This document shows positions 38,882 to 46,658 of a stretch of DNA of 64,000 bases, in pieces (the stretch's first letter is position 1; each line of letters starts with the position of its first letter). Under the pieces are notes generated by a model. It searched no databases, had not been told where the DNA came from, and was given only the letters and a program-made list of their open reading frames with translations. The stretch covers positions 3,098,944 to 3,162,943 of the forward strand of contig NZ_LT546166.1 in NCBI RefSeq assembly GCF_900078685.2, read 5' to 3'. The stretch is from Mycolicibacter icosiumassiliensis (GTDB lineage Bacteria; Actinomycetota; Actinomycetes; Mycobacteriales; Mycobacteriaceae). Made by a program: the position numbers and the translations under genes.

Positions 38882-39745
38882 TCAGGCCTCGGTCAGCAGC
38901 GTGACGGCCTTGTCCTGCAGCAGGCCCACGTCCCAGCGGCTGACCACGCGGATGCCGATGGAGTCGTAGTCACCCCAGGTCTGGTCGAGGATTTTGACCT
39001 CGGCGTTCACGTCGCGGGCAACGACCACCTTGGAGAAGTCGACCAGCCCGACACGGGCCTTGCCGGGTGCGGTACCGCTGTTGGGGATGCGGTCGGTGAC
39101 GATCACCGGCAGGCCAAGCAGCCGCAGGTCGGTGCCGTTCTGGATCGTGTTGGGGTCGATCACGTACCGCTTGTCGGTGGTGCCGACCTTGATCTTGCGG
39201 ATCGCGGCGAAGCTGGCCGGGGTCATCACCCAATGCGACGGGGTGACGTGATTGCCCTGGGCCTTGGCCAGGCCGTCGATCAGGCTGTCGGGGTCTGCCA
39301 GGTCCAGGGTGCCGGTGGCGATCCCGCTGGCCTTGAAGATGCCCTTGACGGTGTTCGTGGTGCCTGCACCGTCCCACAGGGCACTGTCGAGGGCATTGGC
39401 CACGTCGGTGACCAGGCGGGTCCGCAGCACGGCCTCCAGGCCGACCACGCTGGTGCGGATCAGCTCATTGGACAGGCGGACCAGAACCTTGAGGCCCTTC
39501 AGGGTCGACGGCAGCAGGGTCACCTCGTCGAAACCGACATCGCCGTCGGTGATCTGGGCGCCCTCGGCGACGAATCCGGCGCTGACACCGCTGGTGATGC
39601 GGGGAACGCGCACGGGGCTGCTGGAGTCGAGGACGACGGGGCCGGCGGCCAGGAACGTGCTGGCCTGTTCCAGTGGCTGCACGAGCAGGCTGGCGACCTG
39701 GGACTGAATGAGAGTGGAGTTGTCTCCGGTGACTTCGATGGTCAT
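38882..39745 (-). CDS. Major capsid protein, HK97 fold
   Basis: 287 residues. VRVPRITSGVSAGFVAEGAQITDGD, then LKVLVRLSNELIRTS, and SLIDGLAKAQGN followed by LRLLGLPVIVTDR are typical of HK97-type capsid proteins without a long N-terminal scaffold (delta) domain. It forms the procapsid shell. A separate scaffold gene lies upstream. Confidence 0.85.
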   Translation of the reverse strand: MTIEVTGDNSTLIQSQVASLLVQPLEQASTFLAAGPVVLDSSSPVRVPRITSGVSAGFVAEGAQITDGDVGFDEVTLLPSTLKGLKVLVRLSNELIRTSVVGLEAVLRTRLVTDVANALDSALWDGAGTTNTVKGIFKASGIATGTLDLADPDSLIDGLAKAQGNHVTPSHWVMTPASFAAIRKIKVGTTDKRYVIDPNTIQNGTDLRLLGLPVIVTDRIPNSGTAPGKARVGLVDFSKVVVARDVNAEVKILDQTWGDYDSIGIRVVSRWDVGLLQDKAVTLLTEA

Positions 39746-39800
39746 GGGTTGTCCTAACGGTTTGCGATGGGATTCGGAATACCCGTGCCGCCAGGACAGT

Positions 39801-39831
39801 GAAGGGGTCGCACACCAGGCGCGACCCCTTC
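39801..39831. promoter_or_regulatory. Hairpin between scaffold and capsid genes
   Basis: Perfect 11-base arms GAAGGGGTCGC and GCGACCCCTTC around a 9-base loop, in the 105-base gap between scaffold and capsid. It may be an RNA processing or attenuation site that sets the capsid-to-scaffold ratio, or a terminator with a separate capsid promoter after it. Confidence 0.6.
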
Positions 39832-39850
39832 ATCATATACCCCCCGGGGG

Positions 39851-40264
39851 TTAGGTTCGTTCCTTGAGCATCCCCAGCAGGGAGAAGTCGCCGCCACCGT
39901 TGCCGTGCTGGCCCTGACCGATGTCGCCCACCGGTCGCCGTGACGCCAGATGCGGCTTGGCGGTAAGCAGCTCGTCGACCGCACCAGCCAATTTGTCGGG
40001 GTCGGCAAGATGGTCCTCGTCGAACTCGAGGTCGCTGGGATCGGCGAGGCGGCCGGTGGCCCTCACCAGTTCGGTGTGCAGGCGGTGGGCCAGATCGTCG
40101 GCCCGCTGGGCGCGCTGGCGGTACTTGCCGTTCTCCTGGCGCAGTTTCTCGACGACCTCGCGGGGGAAGGTGTCGTCCTCGGTTTCGTCACCTGACGTTT
40201 CCGGGGCCTCGGTGTCGACCTGTTCGACAGCCTCGTCGGGTTCGGTGGTGATGTCGTTATCCAT
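39851..40264 (-). CDS. Putative capsid scaffolding protein
   Basis: 137 residues, strongly acidic at the N-terminus (TTEPDEAVEQVDTEAPETSG). A predicted coiled coil follows (VVEKLRQENGKYRQRAQRAD) and the C-terminus is Gly-rich, ending LLGMLKERT. Size, charge and position just before the major capsid gene fit a scaffold. It overlaps the MuF-like gene by 8 bases. Confidence 0.75.
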   Translation of the reverse strand: MDNDITTEPDEAVEQVDTEAPETSGDETEDDTFPREVVEKLRQENGKYRQRAQRADDLAHRLHTELVRATGRLADPSDLEFDEDHLADPDKLAGAVDELLTAKPHLASRRPVGDIGQGQHGNGGGDFSLLGMLKERT

Positions 40265-40862
40265 TGCGGTGCAACCTTTCTGTGAACTTCGTTTCCTTGA
40301 TGTGTTCGGCCAGCACGATGCGCTGAGAACAGTTGCAGCCCTTGTGTGTGGGCATCGGGTGATCGGCGGGCCAGATGCGGCCGTCCCTGGCCCACCACGT
40401 ACAGAGCTGGCAGGGATCGTCGTCGAACTCGCGGACCCATCCCTGAACTAACACCTGTTTGGTCATTGCCTCGGTTGTTGCCCGCTGACCGGCCTCCAGG
40501 GGTTCGGAGTGCCCGACCCGGCCGGTCTGCATCCGGCCCTCGTCGGCGTCGATCTCGCGGTGCCGGAACCGCCCGAAGATCGTGCCCACCGCTCGGCGTA
40601 ATCGGGGGAAGTGATCTCGCGGAGTGATGCCGGTGGTCGGGGTCGGTTGACGGGTGGCCTCCTCGATCTGCCGCGACAACCAACGGTCGGCCAGCCCGAC
40701 CGCCCGTGCGATCCCGACGTTCACCGCCTGGGCGATCAGGTCGGCGGCCACGTCCTCGACGAGGTCGCCATCGGTGTGCGCCACCCATAACCAGGTCGCC
40801 CGGTCACGGGTCGCGTTCGCCAGCTGCATCGTGGCGGCCTGGTATTCGCCGATCAGGGTCAT
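40257..40862 (-). CDS. MuF-like minor head protein
   Basis: 201 residues. The C-terminal part carries the metal-binding pattern DDDPCQLCTWWARDGRIWP, then HPMPTHKGCNCSQRI, found in Mu gpF/SPP1 gp7-type head morphogenesis proteins. In mycobacteriophages such genes are often labelled capsid maturation protease. The N-terminus is helical. It overlaps the portal stop by 4 bases. Confidence 0.75.
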   Translation of the reverse strand: MTLIGEYQAATMQLANATRDRATWLWVAHTDGDLVEDVAADLIAQAVNVGIARAVGLADRWLSRQIEEATRQPTPTTGITPRDHFPRLRRAVGTIFGRFRHREIDADEGRMQTGRVGHSEPLEAGQRATTEAMTKQVLVQGWVREFDDDPCQLCTWWARDGRIWPADHPMPTHKGCNCSQRIVLAEHIKETKFTERLHRNG

Positions 40863-42202
40863 GCTGGCCTGCCAAGGTCGAGGCCAGCGGTGTCGAGGGC
40901 TTCGGCGCGGCGGGCGACCCTGATCTCGGCGATCTCGTCGGCGGTGTATCCGAGCTTCGCCAGCGCCGTGGACACCGGCAGCAGACCAGCCTGGTGCAGC
41001 TTCACTACGGCGTCGGCCTCCTGGGCGACGGATCGGGTTGCGGCATCAGCCCACTGGACCCGCACGTCGTCGATCAACTGCGGATCACGACCATCCCGGA
41101 CGGCGATCATCAGCTTGCCCACCTGCTCCCAGGACCGGCCGAACGTGGCCTGTCGTGCCTCAGCGCGGGCCGTCAGTGATGCCTCGGCGGCACGGAGCGC
41201 GTCGGCGGATGCCGGGTTATCGGTGAACACCCCGACGTAATGCGCGGGAAGCGTTGATACAGCCATGATCTGACCGAGGATCACCCGCACGCTGGCCTCG
41301 TAGCCCACCAGGTCCGCCGAGGCGAGCTGTCCGAACTTGGCGTCGGGGCTCTCGCTGATCATCGCCCGCGCAGATTCCGGCACCGGGTTAACCGCCACCG
41401 TCTCCCCGGTGTCGTTGCCCTCGTCATCAAGCACCGGTTCCTCGGTCAGTTCGATGCCGGTGGCCCACCGTCGTGGTCGGCCGACGTACTCGGAAGTGAC
41501 CATCATGTCGGCGAGACTCTTGTTCAGCGCGTCCACCAGTGGCATCAGGTCGTCGATCTCGGAGTGTCCGCGGCCGTCGAACTCGCTATGCCAGTGGCGG
41601 TCGAGGATGCGATCAGAGTTGTGCAGCCTGACGACGGGGACGATGCCAAGCGGGTTGGCGATCTCGTCGGCGATCTTGAAGCCCGACCCGACCGCACCGA
41701 TCTGATTGGCGACCAGGCGGGTGATCCGATCCGGCTCATACATAACCGCCGTCGAGGTCTTGGCGATCCGATCCTCCCAGCGTTTCACCGCGGCGGTGAT
41801 CTGCCGGGTGCCCGGATCGACTAGGACGGTGACTTGCTTGGCGCTCTCCACCGTCACCTTCGGCCGGCCGAGCTGATCGGCCCAGACGATCGCGTAGCTG
41901 TCGCCCAGCAGCAGGGCCTCCCGGTGCGCCACCGGGGCGAGTTGGTCGAGATCGTTACGCACCCAGTCCTCCCACAACTGCGCGTCAGAGAATCCGGTGA
42001 TCCGCAGCCGTTCGGCCAGTGCGGTCACCGCCAGGCGCGGGACGTTCGATGCCATGCGGCCGAAGCGGGTACCCAAGGCCGTGCGGGCCTCCGGCGACAG
42101 GAATGCCAAGGGCTGCCTGCCCTCGTAGTAACGGTCCAGCTCGGCGTAGCGATGCGCTGAGGCATCGAGCTTCTGAAGTAGGTAGGTCAGTTGATCGGTC
42201 AT
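40859..42202 (-). CDS. Phage portal protein
   Basis: 447 residues of the SPP1 gp6-like portal family. ELDRYYEGRQPLAFL lies at the N-terminus, HREALLLGDSYAIVWAD in the middle, and SLADMMVTSEYVGRPRRWATG before the crown. It forms the dodecameric vertex through which DNA is packaged. It overlaps the terminase stop by 4 bases. Confidence 0.88.
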   Translation of the reverse strand: MTDQLTYLLQKLDASAHRYAELDRYYEGRQPLAFLSPEARTALGTRFGRMASNVPRLAVTALAERLRITGFSDAQLWEDWVRNDLDQLAPVAHREALLLGDSYAIVWADQLGRPKVTVESAKQVTVLVDPGTRQITAAVKRWEDRIAKTSTAVMYEPDRITRLVANQIGAVGSGFKIADEIANPLGIVPVVRLHNSDRILDRHWHSEFDGRGHSEIDDLMPLVDALNKSLADMMVTSEYVGRPRRWATGIELTEEPVLDDEGNDTGETVAVNPVPESARAMISESPDAKFGQLASADLVGYEASVRVILGQIMAVSTLPAHYVGVFTDNPASADALRAAEASLTARAEARQATFGRSWEQVGKLMIAVRDGRDPQLIDDVRVQWADAATRSVAQEADAVVKLHQAGLLPVSTALAKLGYTADEIAEIRVARRAEALDTAGLDLGRPA

Positions 42203-43671
42203 GCTGCGAAACTCCTTGTCTTGGAACGCTTCTTACGGGTTGCACGCCAGGTGGCGCGACTGTGAGCCATCACCAAACAGGCGGCGAGGTCGATCTTGGC
42301 GGCGCTGCGCGAACGGGATGCTTTGGCCAGGCGCATCCCACGCGGGTCTTCGGAGATCACCGCGTTGGCGACGTGCTGGGCCAGGATCGGATTACCGGAG
42401 TGCGACAGCTTGCCGTTGACAGCCGCCGAGTACAGGTCCGTGGTCGCCGCGGTTAACCGACTCGGTGAGTGCGGGAACTCCACTACTGGAAGCCGTTCGG
42501 CCTCCAGGGCTTGCAGGGTGCGGGTCCAGCGGAACGGGTCCGCGATGATCTCGACGACCTGGTAGCGGCGGCAGGCATCCCGGATCGTCTGCTCCACCTC
42601 GGCCACCGGCACCCGGTAGGACTCATCGCCGTTGGGGCGCTCCCACACTCGCAACACATCAAAGTGCGGTTCGGTGGCGACGGTACCCAGCAGCAAGGCG
42701 GTCGTGTCATCGGAGAACGACCCGTCGAGGGCCAGGACCACCGCGGCGTCGTCGGCGATGGGCTCCCCGGTCGACAGGCCATCCCATACCCCGGCCGGCA
42801 GGAACTTGCCGGTGGTGTCGGTGACGAACTGGCACAACCGTGCCCGCCTAAACGTCGCCTCGCGGGTCTTCGGCGGCATCAGGGCGTGGAGGGCGTCACG
42901 GTGCAGGAAGTCGTCCAGGGCCGGGTTGGCGAGCTTCCAGCAGTGTTCGCAGTCGACCGGGTGATCCTCGAAGCCGGCCGCGGTGTGTTCCCGCCACACC
43001 AGCGACGTATCACCCGGATTGGTCAGGGCATAGCTGCGGAGATCGGCGAGCACGTTGTCATGTGGCATCGGGCCCGGGGTTCCGATGCCGACGAGCGTCG
43101 AGGTTTGACGCTTGCCCTGGGCCAGGGTCAGTACCTCGTAGGAGTCGCGGTTGACCACGCCGATCTCATCCAAGATCGCCAGCGAGTAGTCCAGGCCCTC
43201 TAGGCGCTTCGCCTCGGCGGGCAGGCAGTGGAACTGGGCATCGCGCTCCGGGATCACCAGGCGCTCCTTGAACACCTGACACCGGGAGGCCAGCTCGTCG
43301 TCCAGCTCCACGATCCGGCGGGCAATGTTGAACACGATGCCGGCCTGGCGCTCGTCGACCGCGACAACCACAACCGTGGCACCCTCGCCGCCCTCAAACA
43401 GCTCGTAGATCCCCCACGCCGCCATCAGCGTCGACTTGCCCTGACCACGCGGCAGCATCCATCCTGCGGTGCGCGGCCGGGGATCAGCGTCGAGCACCGA
43501 CCCGACCAGCTCGATCTGCCAGGACCGCAACTTCATTGGAGATAACGCTCCGGTCCCCTTCGGCACCCTGACGAACGTCTCGCAGAACTTGGCGAAGCGG
43601 GCCGCACCCGTCGACCGTGGCCGCCAGGGCAACACGCTGGGATCAACCGCAGCCTTCGGCCCCGCCTTCAT
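42199..43671 (-). CDS. Terminase large subunit
   Basis: 490 residues. The ATPase Walker A is MLPRGQGKST (K79) and the Walker B region is YSLAILDEIGVV. The nuclease domain contains VLALDGSFSDDTTALLLG and a later EIIADPFRW. This is the DNA-packaging motor. No small subunit is recognisable in the element, so target recognition may come from the HNH protein or a helper phage. Confidence 0.9.
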   Translation of the reverse strand: MKAGPKAAVDPSVLPWRPRSTGAARFAKFCETFVRVPKGTGALSPMKLRSWQIELVGSVLDADPRPRTAGWMLPRGQGKSTLMAAWGIYELFEGGEGATVVVVAVDERQAGIVFNIARRIVELDDELASRCQVFKERLVIPERDAQFHCLPAEAKRLEGLDYSLAILDEIGVVNRDSYEVLTLAQGKRQTSTLVGIGTPGPMPHDNVLADLRSYALTNPGDTSLVWREHTAAGFEDHPVDCEHCWKLANPALDDFLHRDALHALMPPKTREATFRRARLCQFVTDTTGKFLPAGVWDGLSTGEPIADDAAVVLALDGSFSDDTTALLLGTVATEPHFDVLRVWERPNGDESYRVPVAEVEQTIRDACRRYQVVEIIADPFRWTRTLQALEAERLPVVEFPHSPSRLTAATTDLYSAAVNGKLSHSGNPILAQHVANAVISEDPRGMRLAKASRSRSAAKIDLAACLVMAHSRATWRATRKKRSKTRSFAA

Positions 43672-43685
43672 GGCATGCTCCAGGC

Positions 43686-43880
43686 GTGAAGCTGACGATC
43701 GTGCTTAACGACCAAACGACCGAACATCGGTGCGAGTGGTACGAGTTCCTTGAGGGCGGAGTGCTCGCGGTTCATAACGAAACTGGCAAGGTCGAGTTCT
43801 ACGCCCCTGGAACTTGGACCCACGTAACCACAGAACAGCCTCCGGGCAAGCCGGCGTCCAACGAGGCAGCTTTCCTCTGA
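43686..43880 (+). CDS. Small conserved phage-type protein on the opposite strand
   Basis: 64 residues starting at a GTG (KLTIVLNDQTTEHRCEWYEF, then GKVEFYAPGTWTHV), a compact beta-rich protein. It is the only rightward gene inside the leftward head operon. It starts 15 bases from the terminase start and ends just before the HNH stop. Similar short beta proteins are scattered in mycobacteriophage genomes; function unknown. Confidence 0.55.
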   Translation: MKLTIVLNDQTTEHRCEWYEFLEGGVLAVHNETGKVEFYAPGTWTHVTTEQPPGKPASNEAAFL

Positions 43881-43882
43881 CA

Positions 43883-44278
43883 TCACCGGCTCCCCCCGGT
43901 GTGTAACGCGGATTGCGCCTTGGGCACGGGTGCCTCTTTGACCCCCCTCGGGGCATCCCCCCTGGTCAGAGCGTTGCCGCGTGCTGCGCCGGCAGCGCGG
44001 TTGCATGGCCCGCACAGCACGTCCACGTCCTGCAGTCGCACGGCCTTGCCTGCCGCCTTGCGCTGCCAGGCGCTCGGCTTGTGATCGCACTGCAGATCCT
44101 CGGTCGATCCACACCCCGAGCACCACGGCTGCAGTCGACGAGCACGGCGGCTCAACCGATCCCACGCCGCGTTGTAGCCGTATTCGCGGGGTGACTTCGG
44201 CGGGTGCTTCGGGCGGTGCTCATCGCAGTGGCTGCGCGGTGACGGCTCACCGCACCGGAGGCAGGGGCGCAGGGTCAT
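43883..44278 (-). CDS. HNH endonuclease
   Basis: 131 residues. Zinc cysteines CLRCGEPSPRSHC lie at the N-terminus. The HNH core is CSGCGSTEDLQCDHKPSAWQ with LCGPCNRAAGAARG. HNH proteins next to large terminases assist cos-site cutting in many head-full and cos phages. Its start overlaps the stop of the next upstream gene by 4 bases. Confidence 0.85.
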   Translation of the reverse strand: MTLRPCLRCGEPSPRSHCDEHRPKHPPKSPREYGYNAAWDRLSRRARRLQPWCSGCGSTEDLQCDHKPSAWQRKAAGKAVRLQDVDVLCGPCNRAAGAARGNALTRGDAPRGVKEAPVPKAQSALHTGGSR

Positions 44279-44535
44279 CCGACATCACCGGCCTCGGCCT
44301 GTAGCGCGACATTGCGGAGGATTGCCAGGATCTCGTCGGGTTCGCCTGGGACTGAGCGCAAAAGGCTGTCGAGCATGGCGAGCAGGCCGAGCAGCAACGG
44401 CACGCCGTCGCCGCGGTGCATCTCCATGACTGCCCGGACGGTGTTCATGTCGCTGTGGTGGTAGGCCGCCGTGGCGGTGATGGCGGCGTGGCAGCCGTCG
44501 ATGTCGCGCTGGCGCTGGGCTTCGGGGGTCATCAC
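44275..44535 (-). CDS. Element protein of unknown function (86 aa)
   Basis: A small helical protein (EAQRQRDIDGCHAAITATAA, then LLLGLLAMLDSLLRSV) with no recognised domain. It overlaps the HNH gene by 4 bases and lies 1 base from the preceding gene, so it is a genuine operon member. The second ATG could be the start. Confidence 0.6.
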   Translation of the reverse strand: MMTPEAQRQRDIDGCHAAITATAAYHHSDMNTVRAVMEMHRGDGVPLLLGLLAMLDSLLRSVPGEPDEILAILRNVALQAEAGDVG

Positions 44536-44536
44536 G

Positions 44537-44908
44537 TCACCACCACTTCCGGTCGGTGGTCCAGGTGGTGCCCGGTTCCGGGTCGTCGTCGGTGTCGACG
44601 CGCCCCCAGGCCAGCCACTTGCCCTCCAGGCTGTTGTAGCGGTACTCCACGCGGTCGTGGATGAAGCTGTCGAGACGACTGGCCTCGTTTAGGACTCGCA
44701 GGATGCCACCAGGGTCGGGCTCGGGGCGGTGCCGCTTGAGCTCTTTCCGCGCCCGGTTGAGGGCGGCCAGGTCGTCGTGGTCGAAGCCAAGGATCATGGG
44801 CTTGTCCTCGTCGGGGCCGGTGACGGTGACGTACACCAGGCCCTCATGCGGGCTGGCCTGGTAGGCGAGGACGGTGCCGTCTACAAGGTCGATCTCGTTG
44901 TCGGTCAT
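44537..44908 (-). CDS. Element protein of unknown function (123 aa)
   Basis: Acidic and beta-rich: MTDNEIDLVDGTVLAYQAS, then LVYVTVTGPDEDKPMILGFD, with a C-terminal Trp-rich tail (TTWTTDRKWW). The ATG at 44,908 overlaps the stop of the replication ATPase (ATGA). No family is recognised. Confidence 0.65.
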   Translation of the reverse strand: MTDNEIDLVDGTVLAYQASPHEGLVYVTVTGPDEDKPMILGFDHDDLAALNRARKELKRHRPEPDPGGILRVLNEASRLDSFIHDRVEYRYNSLEGKWLAWGRVDTDDDPEPGTTWTTDRKWW

Positions 44909-46020
44909 GCGGGGTTTCCTTTCTCGGTGGTGGTGCGCCAGGTGCGCATTGCGTTGACGGTGCGTTGCTTCTGCCATGCCAGGCGTTTTCGGGCGTCCTC
45001 GACGGTTTCCGGCGGCGGGTCGAGTTCGGCGATCGCGTTCACGTCGGCAGTGGGTGCGGCTTCGTCCTCATTGCGCTCACCATCAGCGGGCGGATAGATG
45101 GCCCACTCCAGCACGCCATCGGTGAAGGCAAGCAGCTTGAACGTGCCCGCGACCGGTTCCCGGTCACCGACCGGGCAGTGTGCCCGCAGGCCGCCGTGGC
45201 GGTCCTTGTTGATCAGCAGGGTGGCGGCTCCACCGTGTCCCGGCGTGAAGGGCTGCTTGATCTTGACCCGCAGCGAAACCCCACCGATAGCGCGCCGCTT
45301 CGCGGCGGTGCCGCCGGGGCCGGCCGCTCGGGAGTCGGCGCTCTTGGCGAGGTGGTCGTTCGCCAGGACGGCCGCACCGGCCTTGGCGAGCGGCTTGAGG
45401 ACGTTGGTGTGAGCCAAGGTGAAGTCGTCGCTGGAGTTGCTGCTGGCCCCGTACATCGGCAGCAGTTCGCCCACCGAGTCGACCAAGGCGACGGCTGGCC
45501 GCCACTGCATGGAGTCGTCGATGACCCGGCGTAGCTCGGCGCGATCTTCGGGTTCGGTGTACCGGAACCGGTCGAGGTCGCGCAGGGCGTGGGCCGGTGC
45601 GCCGAGGTCGAGCAGTCGCCGAACGGTGGCCGGTGCGCCGTTGTGGTCGAGGTCGATGATCAGCGCCTTGCGGCCGGCCTTGAGCGCCTCAGTGACACAC
45701 GCCAGGCACAGCCATGACTTGCCCACTTCGGGGTCGCCAAAGATCCAATTGACCTGACCGGCATAGAACAGGGCGTGTCCATCGGTTCGGCGGCCTAGTT
45801 GCGGTTCCGGCGGTTCGGGAACCGTGCCGTCGAGCAAGGCGGATATGTCCACGTAGATGGGGGTTTCGTCTGCGGTTCCCGGTTCCCGCATAGTGGGTAG
45901 GGAACCGGGAACCGTGCCGTTGTGTTCGGTTCCCAGACGGTTCCCGGAACCGGGAACCGCAACGGTTCCCGGTTCCCTACATGGGTTCCCGGAACCGGGA
46001 ACCGCATGAAGTTCAGTCAT
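44905..46020 (-). CDS. RepA/DnaB-like replication ATPase (RecA fold)
   Basis: 371 residues from the ATG at 46,020. Walker A is NWIFGDPEVGKSW (K101), Walker B is VALVDSVGELLPMYG, and VLANDHLAKS follows. This is the AAA_25/RepA class of replicative helicases used by plasmids and phage satellites. Residues 1-50 are encoded by a dense GGTTCCC/GGGAACC array and read as a low-complexity Pro/Gly/Asn/Thr repeat. Translation might begin instead at the internal ATG at 45,891 (M44), which would leave most of the array as 5' untranslated DNA. Confidence 0.8.
   Translation of the reverse strand: MTELHAVPGSGNPCREPGTVAVPGSGNRLGTEHNGTVPGSLPTMREPGTADETPIYVDISALLDGTVPEPPEPQLGRRTDGHALFYAGQVNWIFGDPEVGKSWLCLACVTEALKAGRKALIIDLDHNGAPATVRRLLDLGAPAHALRDLDRFRYTEPEDRAELRRVIDDSMQWRPAVALVDSVGELLPMYGASSNSSDDFTLAHTNVLKPLAKAGAAVLANDHLAKSADSRAAGPGGTAAKRRAIGGVSLRVKIKQPFTPGHGGAATLLINKDRHGGLRAHCPVGDREPVAGTFKLLAFTDGVLEWAIYPPADGERNEDEAAPTADVNAIAELDPPPETVEDARKRLAWQKQRTVNAMRTWRTTTEKGNPA
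45874..46003. repeat. Heptamer array GGTTCCC/GGGAACC, possible replication origin
   Basis: Eleven copies in 130 bases: forward at 45,874, 45,881, 45,928, 45,939, 45,964, 45,971 and 45,984; inverted at 45,900, 45,907, 45,952 and 45,997. A twelfth copy lies at 45,817. The block 45,874-45,913 is a 14-12-14 palindrome matching the one at 38,530-38,569. Clustered direct and inverted short repeats in a rep gene resemble initiator-binding iterons. Confidence 0.6.
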
Positions 46021-46349
46021 GCGACCACCGCCCAACGCTCGGCGATCTCGATCGCAAGGCGCTGCTCATCGCCGCCGTGCTGCCACATCAGGCGCATGGC
46101 CGGCAGGTCGGGTGCGGGTGTCAAGCCTTGACTCAGCAGATGTTCCGCGGCTTCCAGATACCCGGCGCTCGGCGGGTCGTACCGCCAGGGGTCGGCGTAC
46201 CCGCTCGGCTGAATCGCCAGGCGTTGCGCTGCGGCTCGTCGTACCTTGGTCTGCCGAAGGGTTGCGGTACCGTGGCAGTAGTCCCCAGCCAAGGACATGG
46301 AAGCCGTCTCGGTGTCACCGCCGGGGCGGCTTTCTCGTTCGTGGGTCAT
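46017..46349 (-). CDS. Element protein of unknown function (110 aa)
   Basis: A helical protein with RRAAAQRLAIQPSGYADPWR and EAAEHLLSQGLTPAPDLPAM. No domain is recognised. It overlaps the excisionase-like gene by 4 bases upstream and the replication ATPase by 4 bases downstream, so it is translated in the early leftward operon. Confidence 0.65.
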   Translation of the reverse strand: MTHERESRPGGDTETASMSLAGDYCHGTATLRQTKVRRAAAQRLAIQPSGYADPWRYDPPSAGYLEAAEHLLSQGLTPAPDLPAMRLMWQHGGDEQRLAIEIAERWAVVA

Positions 46350-46564
46350 GCGGTCACCGCCTCGCCGTCAGTGCGCTGGCGGCGGTTCTGGTGAAGGTGG
46401 GCGCGCACGTCCTCGCGCAGATAACGGACCCTTCCGCTGGTCACCTTCACGAACGGCACGCCACGGCCCAGGTATCGGTCTTGCGCCAAGGCTGCCTCGG
46501 TGGTCTGCAGGTACTCCCCCAACTGTTTCGCGGTCATTACTTCGGGTAGTTCGTCAAGCGTCAT
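46346..46564 (-). CDS. Excisionase-like helix-turn-helix protein
   Basis: 72 residues. EVMTAKQLGEYLQTTEAALAQ, then GVPFVKVTSGRVRYLREDVRAHL, matches the winged-helix DNA-binding proteins of the AlpA/Xis (HTH_17) group. As first gene of the early leftward operon, it probably directs excision or activates the operon. Confidence 0.8.
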   Translation of the reverse strand: MTLDELPEVMTAKQLGEYLQTTEAALAQDRYLGRGVPFVKVTSGRVRYLREDVRAHLHQNRRQRTDGEAVTA

Positions 46565-46603
46565 GGCGACTCCGTCCTCAGATCATCTGTCGTGATGACT
46601 TGA

Positions 46604-46652
46604 GAATGACACCGACGTAATTCACTTGTCAAGCCATCTCGTGAGATACGCT
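46604..46652. promoter_or_regulatory. Overlapping divergent promoters with CTTGTCAAG operator
   Basis: Leftward: TTGACA (46,632-46,627), 17-base spacer, TCATTC (46,609-46,604). Rightward: TTGTCA (46,626-46,631) and TACGCT (46,647-46,652), seven bases before the GTG of the repressor. Both -35 boxes share the palindrome CTTGTCAAG at 46,625-46,633. A repressor bound there would shut both, a compact lysogeny switch. Confidence 0.6.
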
Positions 46653-46658
46653 GAGAAC

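Noticed and set aside
45874..46003. GGTTCCC cluster as a CRISPR array
   Set aside because: Seven-base units in both orientations with irregular spacing do not form repeat-spacer units.
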